A stretch of DNA of 64,000 nucleotides from Paraburkholderia humisilvae (GCF_902859855.1 NZ_CADIKH010000024.1:45841-109840), one strand, 5' to 3'. Shown: positions 33,147 through 43,350, counted from the stretch's first letter. Numbers and translations: made by a program. The notes: a model not told the origin generated them from the sequence alone.

Positions 33147-34040
33147 ATGGATCGCATGAGCGGCATGGCGATCTTTACGCGTGCGGCGGAAACGCTGAGC
33201 TTTGCGGAGGCCGGGCGCCAGCTCGGGATATCGGCGTCGGCGGTCGGCAAGGCCATTGCGCGGCTGGAAGCGCGCCTGGGCCTGCGGCTATTTCACCGCA
33301 GTACGCGAAGTGTGCGGCTCACCCCCGAAGGCGAGCTATTTCTGGCGCGCTGCCAGCGCATCCTCAACGAGATCCTCGACGCGGAGTCCGAGCTGGCCCA
33401 GTCGCGCTCGAACCCCGCAGGCCGCCTGCGCGTAAGCATTCCGCTGGTCGGCATGTTATTGATGCCGGTTCTGTCGGCGTTTATGCGCCAGTACCCCGAT
33501 GTGCAGCTCGATATCGACTTCAGTGACCGCATGGTGGATGTCATTGAGGACGGTTTCGATGTGGTGCTACGCACCGGCGAGAGCGTGGATTCGCAACTCA
33601 CCATGCGAACGCTCGGTCACTATTCGCACGTGATCGTCGCGTCGCCGGCCTACCTGTCCAAACGGGGCGTGCCGGCCACGCCCGAAGACCTGATTGCGCA
33701 TGCGTGTTTGCAGCATCGCTTTTCCCGAAGCGGGCGGCTGAGGCGTTGGCCGATCATCCGCGACGGCGCTGCTTTCGACGTCGAGTTGCCTTCGACAGCG
33801 ATCGCGAGCGCCGTTGAACCGCTTGTCGCGCTCGCCGAGCATGACGGGGGCCTGACCTGCGTGCCGGAGTTTACGGTGCGCGCGCAATTGGCACGCGGAT
33901 CGCTCGTGACCGTGCTGCAAGAATTCACTGCCGACCGCATTCCGTTTCGCGCACTGTGGCCATCGGGGCGTATGACGCCGCTCAAGGTGCGGGTGTTCGT
34001 CGATTTCCTGAGCCAGAATCTGTTTCCCGACGCGGCCTGA
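33147..34040 (+). CDS. LysR-family transcriptional regulator
   Basis: This ~297-residue LysR regulator has an N-terminal winged helix (about residues 4-62, LSFAEAGRQLGISASAVGKA). The co-inducer-binding domain (about 90-290) follows, beginning near GRLRVSIPLVGMLLMPVLSA. The chosen Met places the HTH at the usual distance from the start; upstream in-frame codons would add an atypical 57-residue extension. It is divergent from the Old Yellow Enzyme gene with a 292-bp gap, the classical LysR arrangement for controlling its neighbour. Confidence 0.88.
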   Translation: MDRMSGMAIFTRAAETLSFAEAGRQLGISASAVGKAIARLEARLGLRLFHRSTRSVRLTPEGELFLARCQRILNEILDAESELAQSRSNPAGRLRVSIPLVGMLLMPVLSAFMRQYPDVQLDIDFSDRMVDVIEDGFDVVLRTGESVDSQLTMRTLGHYSHVIVASPAYLSKRGVPATPEDLIAHACLQHRFSRSGRLRRWPIIRDGAAFDVELPSTAIASAVEPLVALAEHDGGLTCVPEFTVRAQLARGSLVTVLQEFTADRIPFRALWPSGRMTPLKVRVFVDFLSQNLFPDAA

Positions 34041-34327
34041 CCCGGCCGTTGCCGTTAGCTTAACAACCGTTCGTCACGCCAGCGTCGCGCTTATGGAATT
34101 TACTGGCACATTAATACGGATACCTACATACTTTATTTCGCCCTACACAACCTATCTGTTGAAACTTCTAAAATGCGATTAACTGGTTACACAAATTTTT
34201 GTGATTACCCGTTTTGGAATTTTTGGTTGTAACCGTCCCGTTACTGGCATCGGAATAGGCTCAACCGGTCGAGTGTTCTTTCGAACATCGGGTGCCCCGC
34301 CCACTTTCGATTGATTCGCCCGCGACC

Positions 34328-35524
34328 ATGAAACTTGCCGATTTCTCCAGTCCCGAGTTCTTCCAGAACCCTTATCCGCTATACGAAAAACTTCGCGCGG
34401 AAGGCCCTCTGGTCCCGGTGGGCCCGAACATGATGATGTCGGGCCACTACGACGTGGTCGACACGCTGATGCACGACCGACGTATGGCTCGCGATATTGA
34501 AGGGTCGGTACGCGCCCGCTACGGAACGCAGGGTTTTCAAAACCCGGTGCTGCAGGCGTTGCGGAAAATGGTGTTCGCGCTGAACCCACCCGAACATACG
34601 CGCATGCGCAGCCTGCTGATGAAGGCATTCAACGCGCGGCAGGTCGACTCGATGCGCAACCTCGCCGACTCGATTGCGCATCGCCTGATCGACGGCTTTA
34701 GTGGGGACGGGGCCGCGGATCTGCTATCGGCCTATGCGCTACCGTTTCCGGTCGAGTTGATCAGCGCAATGTTGGGCGTGCCGCGTGAGCGAAATCCGGA
34801 ACTCGCCGCCGCACTAAAGCAGATCACGAAACTGTTCGAAGCCGCGCCGGTGGATGCGGAAGATCTCCCGAACGTCAACGATGCCTATCTGATGCTCGAA
34901 CGCTATTTCGGGGAAATCGTCGAAGCCCGCCGCAAGCAGCCGCGCACCGATCTTATTTCCATGCTGATCGGCGTCCAGGAAGACGACGAGAGGCTCACAC
35001 ACGATGAAATTGTCGCGAACGTGATCGTGCTTTATCTGGCCGGACACGAATCCACGTCGCATATGATCGGCAATGCGCTGATTACCCTTCAGCGTCATCC
35101 GCCGCAGTTCGAAGCATTGAAGAGCAATTTAACGAAACTGCCGAACGCGATTCTCGAATCGCTGCGCTACGAAAGTTCGGTGCACCTGGCGACCCGCGTC
35201 GCGACAGAAGATATGGAAATAAGCGGTGTGCCTCTGCCGCGCGGCACGCTTGTATTTATGTCGCTGGGCGCCGCGAACCGCGACCCGGCCAGGTTCGCGC
35301 ATCCCGACCGCTTCGATATCGAGCGCGAACTGCCGCGCGCCATCACGTTTGGCGGCGGCATTCACCACTGCCTCGGCTATCGCCTCGCGATGCTGGAACT
35401 CGAAGCCTCGCTTCGTGTGCTGTTGTCCCGGCTGCCGGGCCTCACGCTGACCGGCATCGATAACCTGAACTGGTTCCCGCGCGGCACGCTGCGCGGTGTC
35501 GAAAAATTGATGGCCCGTTGGTAA
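34328..35524 (+). CDS. Cytochrome P450
   Basis: This ~398-residue soluble bacterial P450 has the I-helix motif LYLAGHESTSH (AGxET-type, with Ser-Thr), the K-helix ExxR in ESLRYES, and the haem loop FGGGIHHCLGYRLA with the axial Cys. The C-helix NPPEHTRMRSLLMKAF (haem-propionate Arg) is also present. It has the usual length for class I enzymes that depend on ferredoxin and ferredoxin reductase, neither of which is encoded next to it. The substrate is unknown. The AT-rich stretch before it (about 34080-34200) probably holds its promoter. Confidence 0.95.
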   Translation: MKLADFSSPEFFQNPYPLYEKLRAEGPLVPVGPNMMMSGHYDVVDTLMHDRRMARDIEGSVRARYGTQGFQNPVLQALRKMVFALNPPEHTRMRSLLMKAFNARQVDSMRNLADSIAHRLIDGFSGDGAADLLSAYALPFPVELISAMLGVPRERNPELAAALKQITKLFEAAPVDAEDLPNVNDAYLMLERYFGEIVEARRKQPRTDLISMLIGVQEDDERLTHDEIVANVIVLYLAGHESTSHMIGNALITLQRHPPQFEALKSNLTKLPNAILESLRYESSVHLATRVATEDMEISGVPLPRGTLVFMSLGAANRDPARFAHPDRFDIERELPRAITFGGGIHHCLGYRLAMLELEASLRVLLSRLPGLTLTGIDNLNWFPRGTLRGVEKLMARW

Positions 35525-35565
35525 CGGTGCGCGCGCTACCGTGAACGAGTGCGAATGACTGAAAA

Positions 35566-35862
35566 CTACTGCGAATTGACGCGCGGGTAAAAGTTACGCC
35601 CTGCTCCGGTCACCCTCGAAGCAGCCGCGACACTGTCGAACGTGCCGTCGGCCTGCATCGCGGCGAGGCGCCGCTGCGCGCTCTGGACGTTCTCCGGGTA
35701 GTCGGTCGAATTCGACGTCGACGGGTTGTAGCCGGCAATCTGCAGCGCGATCGTGTCCTGCCGAACCTGCTCGCGCGTCAGCGGTGTAGTCGATTGGGCA
35801 TAAGCGGACAGCGACAGCAAGCAGGTTGCGCAAAACACAGCGCCTTTCGACAGGTCATTCAT
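35566..35862 (-). CDS. DUF4148-type small exported protein
   Basis: This 98-residue protein has a signal peptide (about residues 1-22, cleavage after AYAQ). The DUF4148 pattern LTREQVRQDTIALQIAGYNP (about residues 27-46) follows, ending near the C-terminal VAAASRVTGAGR. This family is multiplied in Burkholderiaceae genomes and its function is unknown. The short start is chosen because it places the signal peptide at the N-terminus. Confidence 0.85.
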   Translation of the reverse strand: MNDLSKGAVFCATCLLSLSAYAQSTTPLTREQVRQDTIALQIAGYNPSTSNSTDYPENVQSAQRRLAAMQADGTFDSVAAASRVTGAGRNFYPRVNSQ

Positions 35863-36065
35863 GGCGGTCTCCCGACAGGGTTGTAGCGTCAACCCCATCT
35901 TACCGCCCCAACGCGCGCACAACAGCAGCGCGCGTACGAAACCGCACGCGCGTCCGATGACAGCCAACCAGCAACCTCAGCTGCGTTTTATCCGGTATCT
36001 GTTTCCACTTTCATCGGAAATCGTCCTCGTTCATCGAATCAATGGATAACAACAAGCCTGGTCAG

Positions 36066-37490
36066 TCAGGGCGCAATCTCCTCGAGACTGCGCTCGCGTG
36101 TCTCGGTCATTTTCAACGCGCAAAGCGCACCGACCACCGCAACCAGCGCGAACATCAGGAAGACCGACCCGATCCCTCGTCTGTGCAACAGCAAGCCCGC
36201 GAGCGACGGACCGACCGCCGACGCGAGCCGCAGCCATGACGTCGCGAGCCCCGTGCTGGTCGCTCGCATGCGGGTCGGGTAGACCTCGGGCGTGTACAAA
36301 TACAGCACGGCCGCGATCGAACCGACGAGCCCATAGCTCACGGTCGCCAGCACCATCACGCTCCACACATCGTGTGCGCCGAATAGCCTCAGGCACGCAA
36401 ACAGCACGGCTGCCAGACAGAATGCGGACACCGTCCAGTTCCGTCGTCCCACGCGATCGATCACATAAGCACAGACGAGCAGCAGCGCAACCTGTGCGAC
36501 ATTCGTCAACGATGCGGCGCGCAGCGCCGTTTGCAGCGGCAAGTGATAGACCGATCGATACAACGTCGGCAGCCAGTTGTTCAAACTGTTCGCAATAAAA
36601 AACGCACTCGCCCACAGCACCCACACCACCAGCGTACGGCTGCGATAAAACGGCGACAGCAGCTCGCGCCAACCGGCGCGCGCATCGGTTGCCGCATGCG
36701 CCGCGTTGCGCGGCGCTTTCGGCTGACCAGCGGGAATGCGCCGCTCGGTACTCGCTTCCATCTCCTTGACGATCGCGTCAGCCTCGACGAGCCGCCCTTG
36801 TGCGATCAACCAGCGCGGCGACTCCGGCAAACGCGACACGAGCACGGCAATCAGAAGGCCCGGCACCGCACCGATCCAGAACATGATCTTCCAGCCGATC
36901 AGCGGCACGAGCCACGCACCCATCTGTCCGGCCGCCATCAGCCCGACCGGAAAGATCAACTCGTACAGCAGAAAGTACTTGCCGCGGCCATGCGCATTCG
37001 ACAACTCGCTAATGTAGGTCGCGGCGACCGGCATCTCGCCGCCGACGCCGATCCCCTGAATAAACCGGCACACCAGCAGCAGCGGAAAGCTGCCGCTTAG
37101 CGCGCACCCCATGCTCATCACCGACATGATCCCGGTGGAGATCGTCGCGCTGCGAATCCGGCCATGACGTTCGGCGAACCAGCCAAATATCAGCGCGCCG
37201 ATAAACTGCCCGATATAACTCGCGCCGATCAGCACGCCGATCGCGAGCGGCCCGATATGCCACAAGCCGATCAGCACCGGCAGCACAAACGCGATCGACA
37301 ACGCATCAAATGCATCGAAGAATGTCGCGCTGCCGATAATGATGCGGGCCTTCGTGTGCCACCGCGAAAATGGCACGCTTTCGATCCGTCGCATCAGTGC
37401 CGCGCTCGCGGCATCCATCGACGACTGCGCGGCATGCGCGTCGGCGTCCGTGGACCTCACCGCCTCCTGCAGCGCGTTGCCGTCCTGCAT
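36066..37490 (-). CDS. MFS transporter, sugar/aromatic-acid type
   Basis: This 474-residue, twelve-span major facilitator has a 50-residue cytoplasmic N-terminus. The loop 2-3 motif is GWFAERHGRIRSATI (about residue 120) and the loop 8-9 motif is DRVGRRNWTV (about 345). The GVGGEMPVAATYISEL segment (about residue 165) is like that of aromatic acid:H+ symporters. GGAGACGAAG precedes the ATG. It ends a leftward group with UbiD and CoxG genes and probably imports the aromatic acid they process. Confidence 0.88.
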   Translation of the reverse strand: MQDGNALQEAVRSTDADAHAAQSSMDAASAALMRRIESVPFSRWHTKARIIIGSATFFDAFDALSIAFVLPVLIGLWHIGPLAIGVLIGASYIGQFIGALIFGWFAERHGRIRSATISTGIMSVMSMGCALSGSFPLLLVCRFIQGIGVGGEMPVAATYISELSNAHGRGKYFLLYELIFPVGLMAAGQMGAWLVPLIGWKIMFWIGAVPGLLIAVLVSRLPESPRWLIAQGRLVEADAIVKEMEASTERRIPAGQPKAPRNAAHAATDARAGWRELLSPFYRSRTLVVWVLWASAFFIANSLNNWLPTLYRSVYHLPLQTALRAASLTNVAQVALLLVCAYVIDRVGRRNWTVSAFCLAAVLFACLRLFGAHDVWSVMVLATVSYGLVGSIAAVLYLYTPEVYPTRMRATSTGLATSWLRLASAVGPSLAGLLLHRRGIGSVFLMFALVAVVGALCALKMTETRERSLEEIAP

Positions 37491-37541
37491 CTTCGTCTCC
37501 TATCCGATGCCCTGCGGATACAGGCCACGTCGTGGTTGTTA

Positions 37542-38225
37542 TCAATGCAACGCGTACGCCGCCACCAACGCAATGACGACCACCACGCCGAGCGCCCACG
37601 CCCATGCCTTGCCGGACAGAGCCGATCCGGCATGCGCGTGCGGATGACCGATTGCGGCGGCCGCCGCGGCGGCGGAACGCGGCACGGCAGAGCTGGCCGC
37701 GGCGTCATCTGAAGCAGAAGCGGATGTCGCCGTCGACGCTGCATCGTTCGCGCGCTCAGCATCGTTGGGCTGCTCATCCTGCGGCCCAAGCACGGCTACC
37801 TTGAAGCGGCCGAAAAACTCCTCGGCCATCTTGCGCGCGACGCCGTCGATCAAGCGGGCGCCGACCTGCGCGAGACGTCCGCCGACCTGCGCATGAGACC
37901 GGTACACGAGCCGCGTACCGCCGTCGCTATCGGCGACCAGATCGACATGCGCGCCGCCCTTGCCGAAGCCCGCCGCACCGCCGGACCCTTCGAAGGTCAG
38001 CGAATACGACCGTGGCGGCTGCAGATCGGTCAGTACCATCTTGCCCTTGAAGCGCGCCTTGATCGGCCCGACCGTCGCGGCCATCACCATCTGAAACTGG
38101 TTGTCGTCGACGCGCTCGAACGACTCACATCCCGGCACCGACGCCTTCAGGATGTCTGGGTCGTTCAATGCGGCCCACACACGTTCGCGCGGCAGCGGCA
38201 GAATCTGTTCACCCGTCAGTTCCAT
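37542..38225 (-). CDS. CoxG-like SRPBCC-domain protein with C-terminal membrane anchor
   Basis: This 227-residue protein has residues about 1-150 forming a CoxG/SRPBCC domain (MELTGEQILPLPRERVWAAL, then DPDILKASVPGCESFERVDD). A low-complexity Ala/Ser/Asp linker and a single C-terminal span (WAWALGVVVVIALVAAYAL) follow. CoxG proteins tether or assist molybdenum hydroxylases at the membrane. A molybdenum hydroxylase operon lies at 51009-54718, so it could assist that enzyme although it is next to ubiD. AGGAG lies upstream, and the gene follows UbiD by 15 bp. Confidence 0.85.
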   Translation of the reverse strand: MELTGEQILPLPRERVWAALNDPDILKASVPGCESFERVDDNQFQMVMAATVGPIKARFKGKMVLTDLQPPRSYSLTFEGSGGAAGFGKGGAHVDLVADSDGGTRLVYRSHAQVGGRLAQVGARLIDGVARKMAEEFFGRFKVAVLGPQDEQPNDAERANDAASTATSASASDDAAASSAVPRSAAAAAAAIGHPHAHAGSALSGKAWAWALGVVVVIALVAAYALH

Positions 38226-38240
38226 CTGTCATTCTCCTGA

Positions 38241-39695
38241 TCAGCCGAGTAGGTGTTCCCAACGGGCGCGGGTCTTTTGCTGCAATTCCTTGCTGGCTTC
38301 CGCGACCTCCGGGAATTCGTGAAGGAAATCGTAAGGACGGCAAGCGTCAATGATGGCCTTCGAGTTAAACGGCGCCTTGTATGGGTTCGCAATCGACATC
38401 GGATCGTTTTTCGAACCCATGCCCCGCTTCACGATGTCGATATCGATGTCCGGGTCGGTACGCGTCGCGACAGCCCACATCACTTCCTGCAGATTCGCTG
38501 GATCGATATCGTCATCGACCACGATCGAATAGCGCGACATATACGCGCCGACGCCGCACTGGCTGAGGATATGCGCGGCCTGGCGCGCATGGCCCGCATA
38601 GCGCTGCCGGATCGACACGACGTTGAACATGCGCGCGCCGCCGATTTCATGCGCCCATACGCCGGCGACATCCGGCACACCCGCGGCCTGCAGCGCATCG
38701 ACGAGCAGCGCCGAACGCATCACCGCCTTCGAATACGAATAGTCATTCGGCGGTTTCGCAGGCGGGCTGCCCATGATGATCGGGTTGCTGCGATGGTAGA
38801 TGCGCTCGATCGTCACGACCGGCGCGGTTTCGGCCTTGCCTGGGTAGTAGCCGTGAAATTCACCGAACGGTCCTTCGACTTTCACATCACCCGGATGCGC
38901 ATAGCCTTCGATCACGATCTCCGACGCGCTCGGAAAGGGCAGTCCGGTCAGCTGTCCTTGCACCACCGAAACCGGCTTGCGCAGAATCGCACCGATATAG
39001 TTGTACTCGCACATACCGTACGGCACTTCAATGCCTGAAATCAGATACCCGAGCGGATCGCATCCGATCACGATCGCCACCGCAAACGGCTTGCCGGCCT
39101 TCATATGCTTGTCGTACTGGATCGCACCGTGCTTGCCGGGAATCATGTCGAGGCCGACGTGATTGCGGTCGTGAATCATCACGCGATACGTGCCGACATT
39201 CACCCAGGCGGAGTCGAGATCTTTCGTCACAACCATGCAGCCCGTGCCGATGTAGCGGCCACCGTCCTTTTCATGCCACAGCGGCGCGGGGAAGGAGAAC
39301 AGATCGACGTCGTCACCCGCCTGGACATGCTCGAAAACCGGGCCGTCGCCCACCGTGACGGGTTCGTATTCCGGCGCGTGCGCCTGCCATTGTTTAGGCT
39401 TGCCGCGCAGCGTCTGCACAAGGCCGCGATGGGTCGCTTCGTGCCCCACCCGCAGGATGGAAGAAAGCCGCGCCGCGCTTGCCGTGCTGCACGTCAGCAC
39501 GCGATGCCCTTTCGGATAGCCTGGAATTTCATCGAATAGCAGCGCGTTCGGCCGCTCCTTTTTCACATTCAACTCGCTGATCGCGCCGAGTTCCAGATTC
39601 CAGTCCGCGCCCGCTACGTCGGTCAGTTCACCGAGCGTGCGAGCTTCATCGAGCCAGTGGCGCAGATCGAGCGAGTCCGTGGTCAAGTCCGTCAC
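38241..39695 (-). CDS. UbiD-family prenyl-FMN-dependent decarboxylase
   Basis: This 484-residue enzyme uses prenylated FMN to decarboxylate (or carboxylate) aromatic or unsaturated acids. Family markers include VNVGTYRVMIHDRNHVGLD (prFMN-phosphate and metal region, about residues 165-183), the E-R-E-region segment PFGEFHGYYPGKAETAPVV (about 272) and IVVDDDIDPANLQEVMWAVA near residue 388. The start is a GTG with CTGGAG upstream. No ubiX (prenyltransferase) gene is near. With the PaaI-like thioesterase, ligase and MFS genes around it, aromatic-acid catabolism is the likely job. Confidence 0.92.
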   Translation of the reverse strand: MTDLTTDSLDLRHWLDEARTLGELTDVAGADWNLELGAISELNVKKERPNALLFDEIPGYPKGHRVLTCSTASAARLSSILRVGHEATHRGLVQTLRGKPKQWQAHAPEYEPVTVGDGPVFEHVQAGDDVDLFSFPAPLWHEKDGGRYIGTGCMVVTKDLDSAWVNVGTYRVMIHDRNHVGLDMIPGKHGAIQYDKHMKAGKPFAVAIVIGCDPLGYLISGIEVPYGMCEYNYIGAILRKPVSVVQGQLTGLPFPSASEIVIEGYAHPGDVKVEGPFGEFHGYYPGKAETAPVVTIERIYHRSNPIIMGSPPAKPPNDYSYSKAVMRSALLVDALQAAGVPDVAGVWAHEIGGARMFNVVSIRQRYAGHARQAAHILSQCGVGAYMSRYSIVVDDDIDPANLQEVMWAVATRTDPDIDIDIVKRGMGSKNDPMSIANPYKAPFNSKAIIDACRPYDFLHEFPEVAEASKELQQKTRARWEHLLG

Positions 39696-39834
39696 GTCGT
39701 GTGTCTCCAGATTTTTCTACTACTCCACATTGAAGGACCGCGATCGTGCACGCAAACGACCTTCGTTCATATCGAGGATGAGAAGGATTCATGTCGCCCG
39801 CGCAGATTGCGCAACCGTATGCCGGCTTACCCGG

Positions 39835-40290
39835 TCAATCGAGTTCGCCGCGCGGCGCATTCAATGGTTCGCGCCGTCCATAGCCGCCCGCATACTTGAA
39901 CGTACCTTGCGCGGTCGCGATCAGCGTGGTCGCATCGATCCATGCTTCGCCGCGCGCGAAGAAGATCGAACGGCCTTTACGTTCGAGAAATCCTTTGCCG
40001 ATCAGCGTTTCCCCGACACCTTTGTCAAGGAAGTTCAACGTTAGCGACAAGGTCACGCCGTGTATCGGCCGCTGCGGGTCGGCGCTATAGAGCCCCGCGT
40101 AGCCGCATGCCGCATCGAGCAGCGTCGCGACCACCCCGCCTTGCAGCACGCGCTGGCGGTTCAGCATGCCCGGCTGCAGGCGAAGACGAAACTCGGCATA
40201 GCCTTCACGCCACGCGGTGCGCGACATCCCGAGGCTCGCGAGGAACGGGTTTTCGAGTTCGTCGATCTCCACAAACGGCCTCCGCGTCAA
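39835..40290 (-). CDS. PaaI-type hotdog thioesterase
   Basis: This 151-residue single hotdog-domain protein has the PaaI/4HBT-II pattern LQPGMLNRQRVLQGGVVATLLDAACGYAG, where the catalytic Asp follows the GG-hinge. The strands HGVTLSLTLNFLDKGVGETL and LIATAQGTFKYA follow. It hydrolyses aryl- or acyl-CoA esters. It sits 139 bp upstream of ubiD on the same strand and may belong to the operon. Confidence 0.87.
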   Translation of the reverse strand: MTRRPFVEIDELENPFLASLGMSRTAWREGYAEFRLRLQPGMLNRQRVLQGGVVATLLDAACGYAGLYSADPQRPIHGVTLSLTLNFLDKGVGETLIGKGFLERKGRSIFFARGEAWIDATTLIATAQGTFKYAGGYGRREPLNAPRGELD

Positions 40291-40714
40291 CGGGCAAACG
40301 GGCGGGCCCGCTCAACGGCCGCCGGCCGCTGCGGCATCGTCTGCGCGATCCGTTCGCGCCGCCTGTGCGCACGGTTGGGGGTCTTGGCTGTGCCGATCGT
40401 CATCGTGTTTCGGGTTTGTAATGATTGATTCGCGCGCGCCAATAAACGACGCTTGGTTCGACGGGCCAAGAGTGCATGAGCGCTTTCATCGCGCGCAAAC
40501 TAACTTTTTTCATGCCCGCATGAGAAAGTTTCATTTCCTCGGGGCCTGTAACAAGCCGATCATCCGTGCATCCGGTGCGAACTTCGGCCGGCGTGCGAAC
40601 CGGTTCCCGCGACGAGGCTGGCAGGTGTGCTGATAGCAAGACCTGCTGGCCATCGCATCGCATTGAAACCCGCTAGAATCCGCATCAGTGACCCTGCGCT
40701 GCGCTGACACTTGA
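40291..40714. other. Divergent intergenic region
   Basis: This region lies between the PaaI-like gene (leftward) and a LysR gene (rightward). No gene was seen. It should contain both promoters and the LysR binding site; I could not single out a T-N11-A motif with confidence. Confidence 0.35.
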
Positions 40715-41686
40715 ATGAGACCCTACATTCCCTCTCTGCAGAGCTTGCTTGCGTTCGAAGCCGCATCGCGGCACCTGAGCTTCACGCGCGCCGCGCAGGA
40801 GCTCGAACTGACCCAAACCGCGATCAGCCATCAGATCAAAACGCTGGAAGACCGGCTCGAGGTCAAGCTGTTCGTGCGACGGCGCAACGTGCTGACGCTC
40901 ACCCCTGCCGCGCGCGAGTATCTGAATTCCGTGCACGAGGCGATCAATCTGCTTTCAATCGCCACGGCGCATGCGCGCAAGAAAAAACCGAGCACGGTGC
41001 TGACGGTCACGTGCTTACCGACTTATGCGGTCAAATGCCTGATTCCCGCGCTGCCTGAATTTCAGCGCGCCCATCCGGACATCACCGTGCATGTCGCCAC
41101 CAGTTCGACCTTCAATGAATTCGAGCGCAACAGCTATGACGTGGCGATCCGCTACGGCACCGGGCGTTGGGCCTCGACGCGGTCGGACCGGCTGCACAGC
41201 GAAGAGTTTTTCCCCGTCTGCTCGCCTGAAGTGCTCGCGGAAGCGGGCCGATTCGGCTCGATTGCCGAGGGACTCGCCCGCATGCGGCAGATCCGCACTT
41301 ACTTCTATTCCATGTACCAGGACGACTGGCCTGCGTGGCTCGAGGCCGCGGTCCACGAGCCGGTCGAATTCGCCGGCGAATCCGTGTTTCATCTGCAACT
41401 GACTTCGCTCGCGGCGGCCGTCGACGGCGTCGGCATCGCGATCGGCCGTACGCCGCTCGTCAACGGCGATCTGCAAAGCGGCAAACTCGTTGCGCCGTTC
41501 GAAGTGCGCGTGCCGTCGAGCTCCGCCTATTTCGTCACATCGCCGATCGACAAGGCGCGCACGAAGAAAGTCGAACTGTTTCGCGAGTGGGCGCTCGCGC
41601 GGCTCGGCGAAAACCGCGAGCGTGCGGCACGCACGTCACCGCCGCGCGCGGTGGCCGCTGCTGTCGCTGCCGACGCCCCCTGTTGA
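40715..41686 (+). CDS. LysR-family regulator, GcvA-like
   Basis: This 323-residue LysR regulator starts with the GcvA-type N-terminus (IPSLQSLLAFEAASRHLSFT) and an HTH (AAQELELTQTAISHQIKTLE, about residues 24-43). The effector domain begins near residue 95. An Ala/Arg-rich C-terminal tail extends beyond the family norm. It ends 4 bp before the AMP-ligase gene, so both are likely cotranscribed. It probably controls this ligase and the divergent PaaI-UbiD-CoxG-MFS group. Confidence 0.92.
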   Translation: MRPYIPSLQSLLAFEAASRHLSFTRAAQELELTQTAISHQIKTLEDRLEVKLFVRRRNVLTLTPAAREYLNSVHEAINLLSIATAHARKKKPSTVLTVTCLPTYAVKCLIPALPEFQRAHPDITVHVATSSTFNEFERNSYDVAIRYGTGRWASTRSDRLHSEEFFPVCSPEVLAEAGRFGSIAEGLARMRQIRTYFYSMYQDDWPAWLEAAVHEPVEFAGESVFHLQLTSLAAAVDGVGIAIGRTPLVNGDLQSGKLVAPFEVRVPSSSAYFVTSPIDKARTKKVELFREWALARLGENRERAARTSPPRAVAAAVAADAPC

Positions 41687-41690
41687 GTTC

Positions 41691-43328
41691 ATGGCCAGCG
41701 CCAATCCACCCGTAGCCGACCTACCCTGGCGCACCGTCGCGGCACTGCTCGAACACTATCGGCGTGAAACACCTCGGAAGGACGCGATTGTCGATGTCGA
41801 GCGGCGTGCGAGCCTCTCATTCGAACAACTCGCGAAGCGGGTCGACGGTATTGCGAGGCAACTCGCCCGGCATGGCGTGACACGGGGTGCGCGCGTCGTG
41901 CTGGCTAACTGCGAAGCGCGAGACAAGCTGCTGTTGTGGCTCGGCACATGGCGGCTCGGCGCTGTCGTCTGTCCGCTTGATGTGCCGTTTGTCGGCAGCG
42001 CGATTGCGCTCAAGCTGCTGGACACGCTGAGGCCCGCTCTCGTCGTGTGCCCCGCGGATAACGGCGACACGCTTTGCGGCATGACGGATACGCCGCTCGC
42101 GCGCTTCGCCGCGCATCCGCAAGCGGCGCATCACACCGATACCGATACGCGCCCGGATACCGATTCCACCCGTGACAGCCTGATGACGCTCGACGAAAAT
42201 CCGCACGACGATGCACCGTTGCCCGACGCTGCAAGCGTCTGCGCCGCGCACGATATTGCATCGCTATGCTGCACGTCGGGCACCACCGGCATTCCGAAGA
42301 TTGTTGTCTACGACCACGCGTGCTATTGGCTCAACGGTCTCGACAGTATCGACCTGCTTGGCCTGACTCGCGAGGACCGCATGCTCGAATACCGGTCGTT
42401 CGACTGGTACTCCGCACAAATTCTCAGCCTGATGCCGTTCCTGCAACTCGGTTCGACACTCTGCATTGCGCGCAAGTTTTCGCGCAGCCAGTTCGGCGAC
42501 TGGATTCGCGACAACCGCATTACCGTCAGCGCCGGCGTGCCGACGGTGCTCAATCTGCTGCTCGAAGCGCCGCTCAATGTGAGCCCCGACACCTTCGCGT
42601 CGCTGCGTGCGATGACTTGCAGTACCGCGCCGCTGTCGCCGGTTCAATGGAAGCGGTTCGAAAAGCAATACGGCATCCGCATTCTGAATCTGTACGGTTC
42701 ATCGGAAGCGGGCTGGATGTGCGGCAGCCGTTTGCAGCGCCGCAAGATCGGCACGGTCGGTTATCCGGCCGCGCGTATCCGCTTCGATATTGTCGACGCT
42801 GGCGGCCTGTCATGCGCGCCGGATATCGAAGGCCAGGTGGTCGTCGACGGCGCGAAGCTCGCGCTTGGCGTGTTGCAAGCGGATGGCGCGATGCTGCCCA
42901 TCCGTGACGCACCGCTGTTCACACGCGATATTGCCGCACGCGATAAGGAAGGGTTCGTGCGCATGTCGGGCCGCATGGACGATCTGATCATTCGCGGCGG
43001 TGTCAAGATTGTGCCGCAGGAGATCGAAGATGCGTTGCGTGCGCATCCTCTGGTGCAAGACGTCGCCGCGCTAGGCGTGCCCGACCCGGTGTATGGCCAG
43101 GAGACGGTGTGCTTTGTGGTCGCGCAGCCCGGCGCCGCACCGGACGCGCAAGCGCTGCGCGTGCATTGCCGCGAACGGCTCGCGCGCGAGAAAGTGCCGA
43201 AGGACGTCTATGTGGTCGCGTCGCTGCCGCGCAGTTCGCGCGGCAAGATTCTGCGCGATGCACTGCGCCAGCAGTGGTGGCAATTTGTCAGTGCGCGGCC
43301 GGATTTGTCGGAGCCGGAGTTCGACTAA
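41691..43328 (+). CDS. AMP-dependent acyl/aryl-CoA ligase
   Basis: This 545-residue adenylate-forming ligase has motifs LCCTSGTTGIPKIVVYDHA (about residue 190), LYGSSEAGWMC (about 333), the hinge GRMDDLIIRGGVKIVPQEIE (about 425) and the catalytic Lys in SSRGKILRDALR near the C-terminus. An unusual low-complexity Asp/Thr-rich insert (about residues 143-175, TDTDTRPDTD) lies in the N-terminal domain. It likely activates the aromatic or unsaturated acid handled by the neighbouring UbiD module. The ATG at 41691 follows the LysR stop by 4 bp. Confidence 0.9.
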   Translation: MASANPPVADLPWRTVAALLEHYRRETPRKDAIVDVERRASLSFEQLAKRVDGIARQLARHGVTRGARVVLANCEARDKLLLWLGTWRLGAVVCPLDVPFVGSAIALKLLDTLRPALVVCPADNGDTLCGMTDTPLARFAAHPQAAHHTDTDTRPDTDSTRDSLMTLDENPHDDAPLPDAASVCAAHDIASLCCTSGTTGIPKIVVYDHACYWLNGLDSIDLLGLTREDRMLEYRSFDWYSAQILSLMPFLQLGSTLCIARKFSRSQFGDWIRDNRITVSAGVPTVLNLLLEAPLNVSPDTFASLRAMTCSTAPLSPVQWKRFEKQYGIRILNLYGSSEAGWMCGSRLQRRKIGTVGYPAARIRFDIVDAGGLSCAPDIEGQVVVDGAKLALGVLQADGAMLPIRDAPLFTRDIAARDKEGFVRMSGRMDDLIIRGGVKIVPQEIEDALRAHPLVQDVAALGVPDPVYGQETVCFVVAQPGAAPDAQALRVHCRERLAREKVPKDVYVVASLPRSSRGKILRDALRQQWWQFVSARPDLSEPEFD

Positions 43329-43350
43329 GGTCCGCGCCCTACGCTCGCAC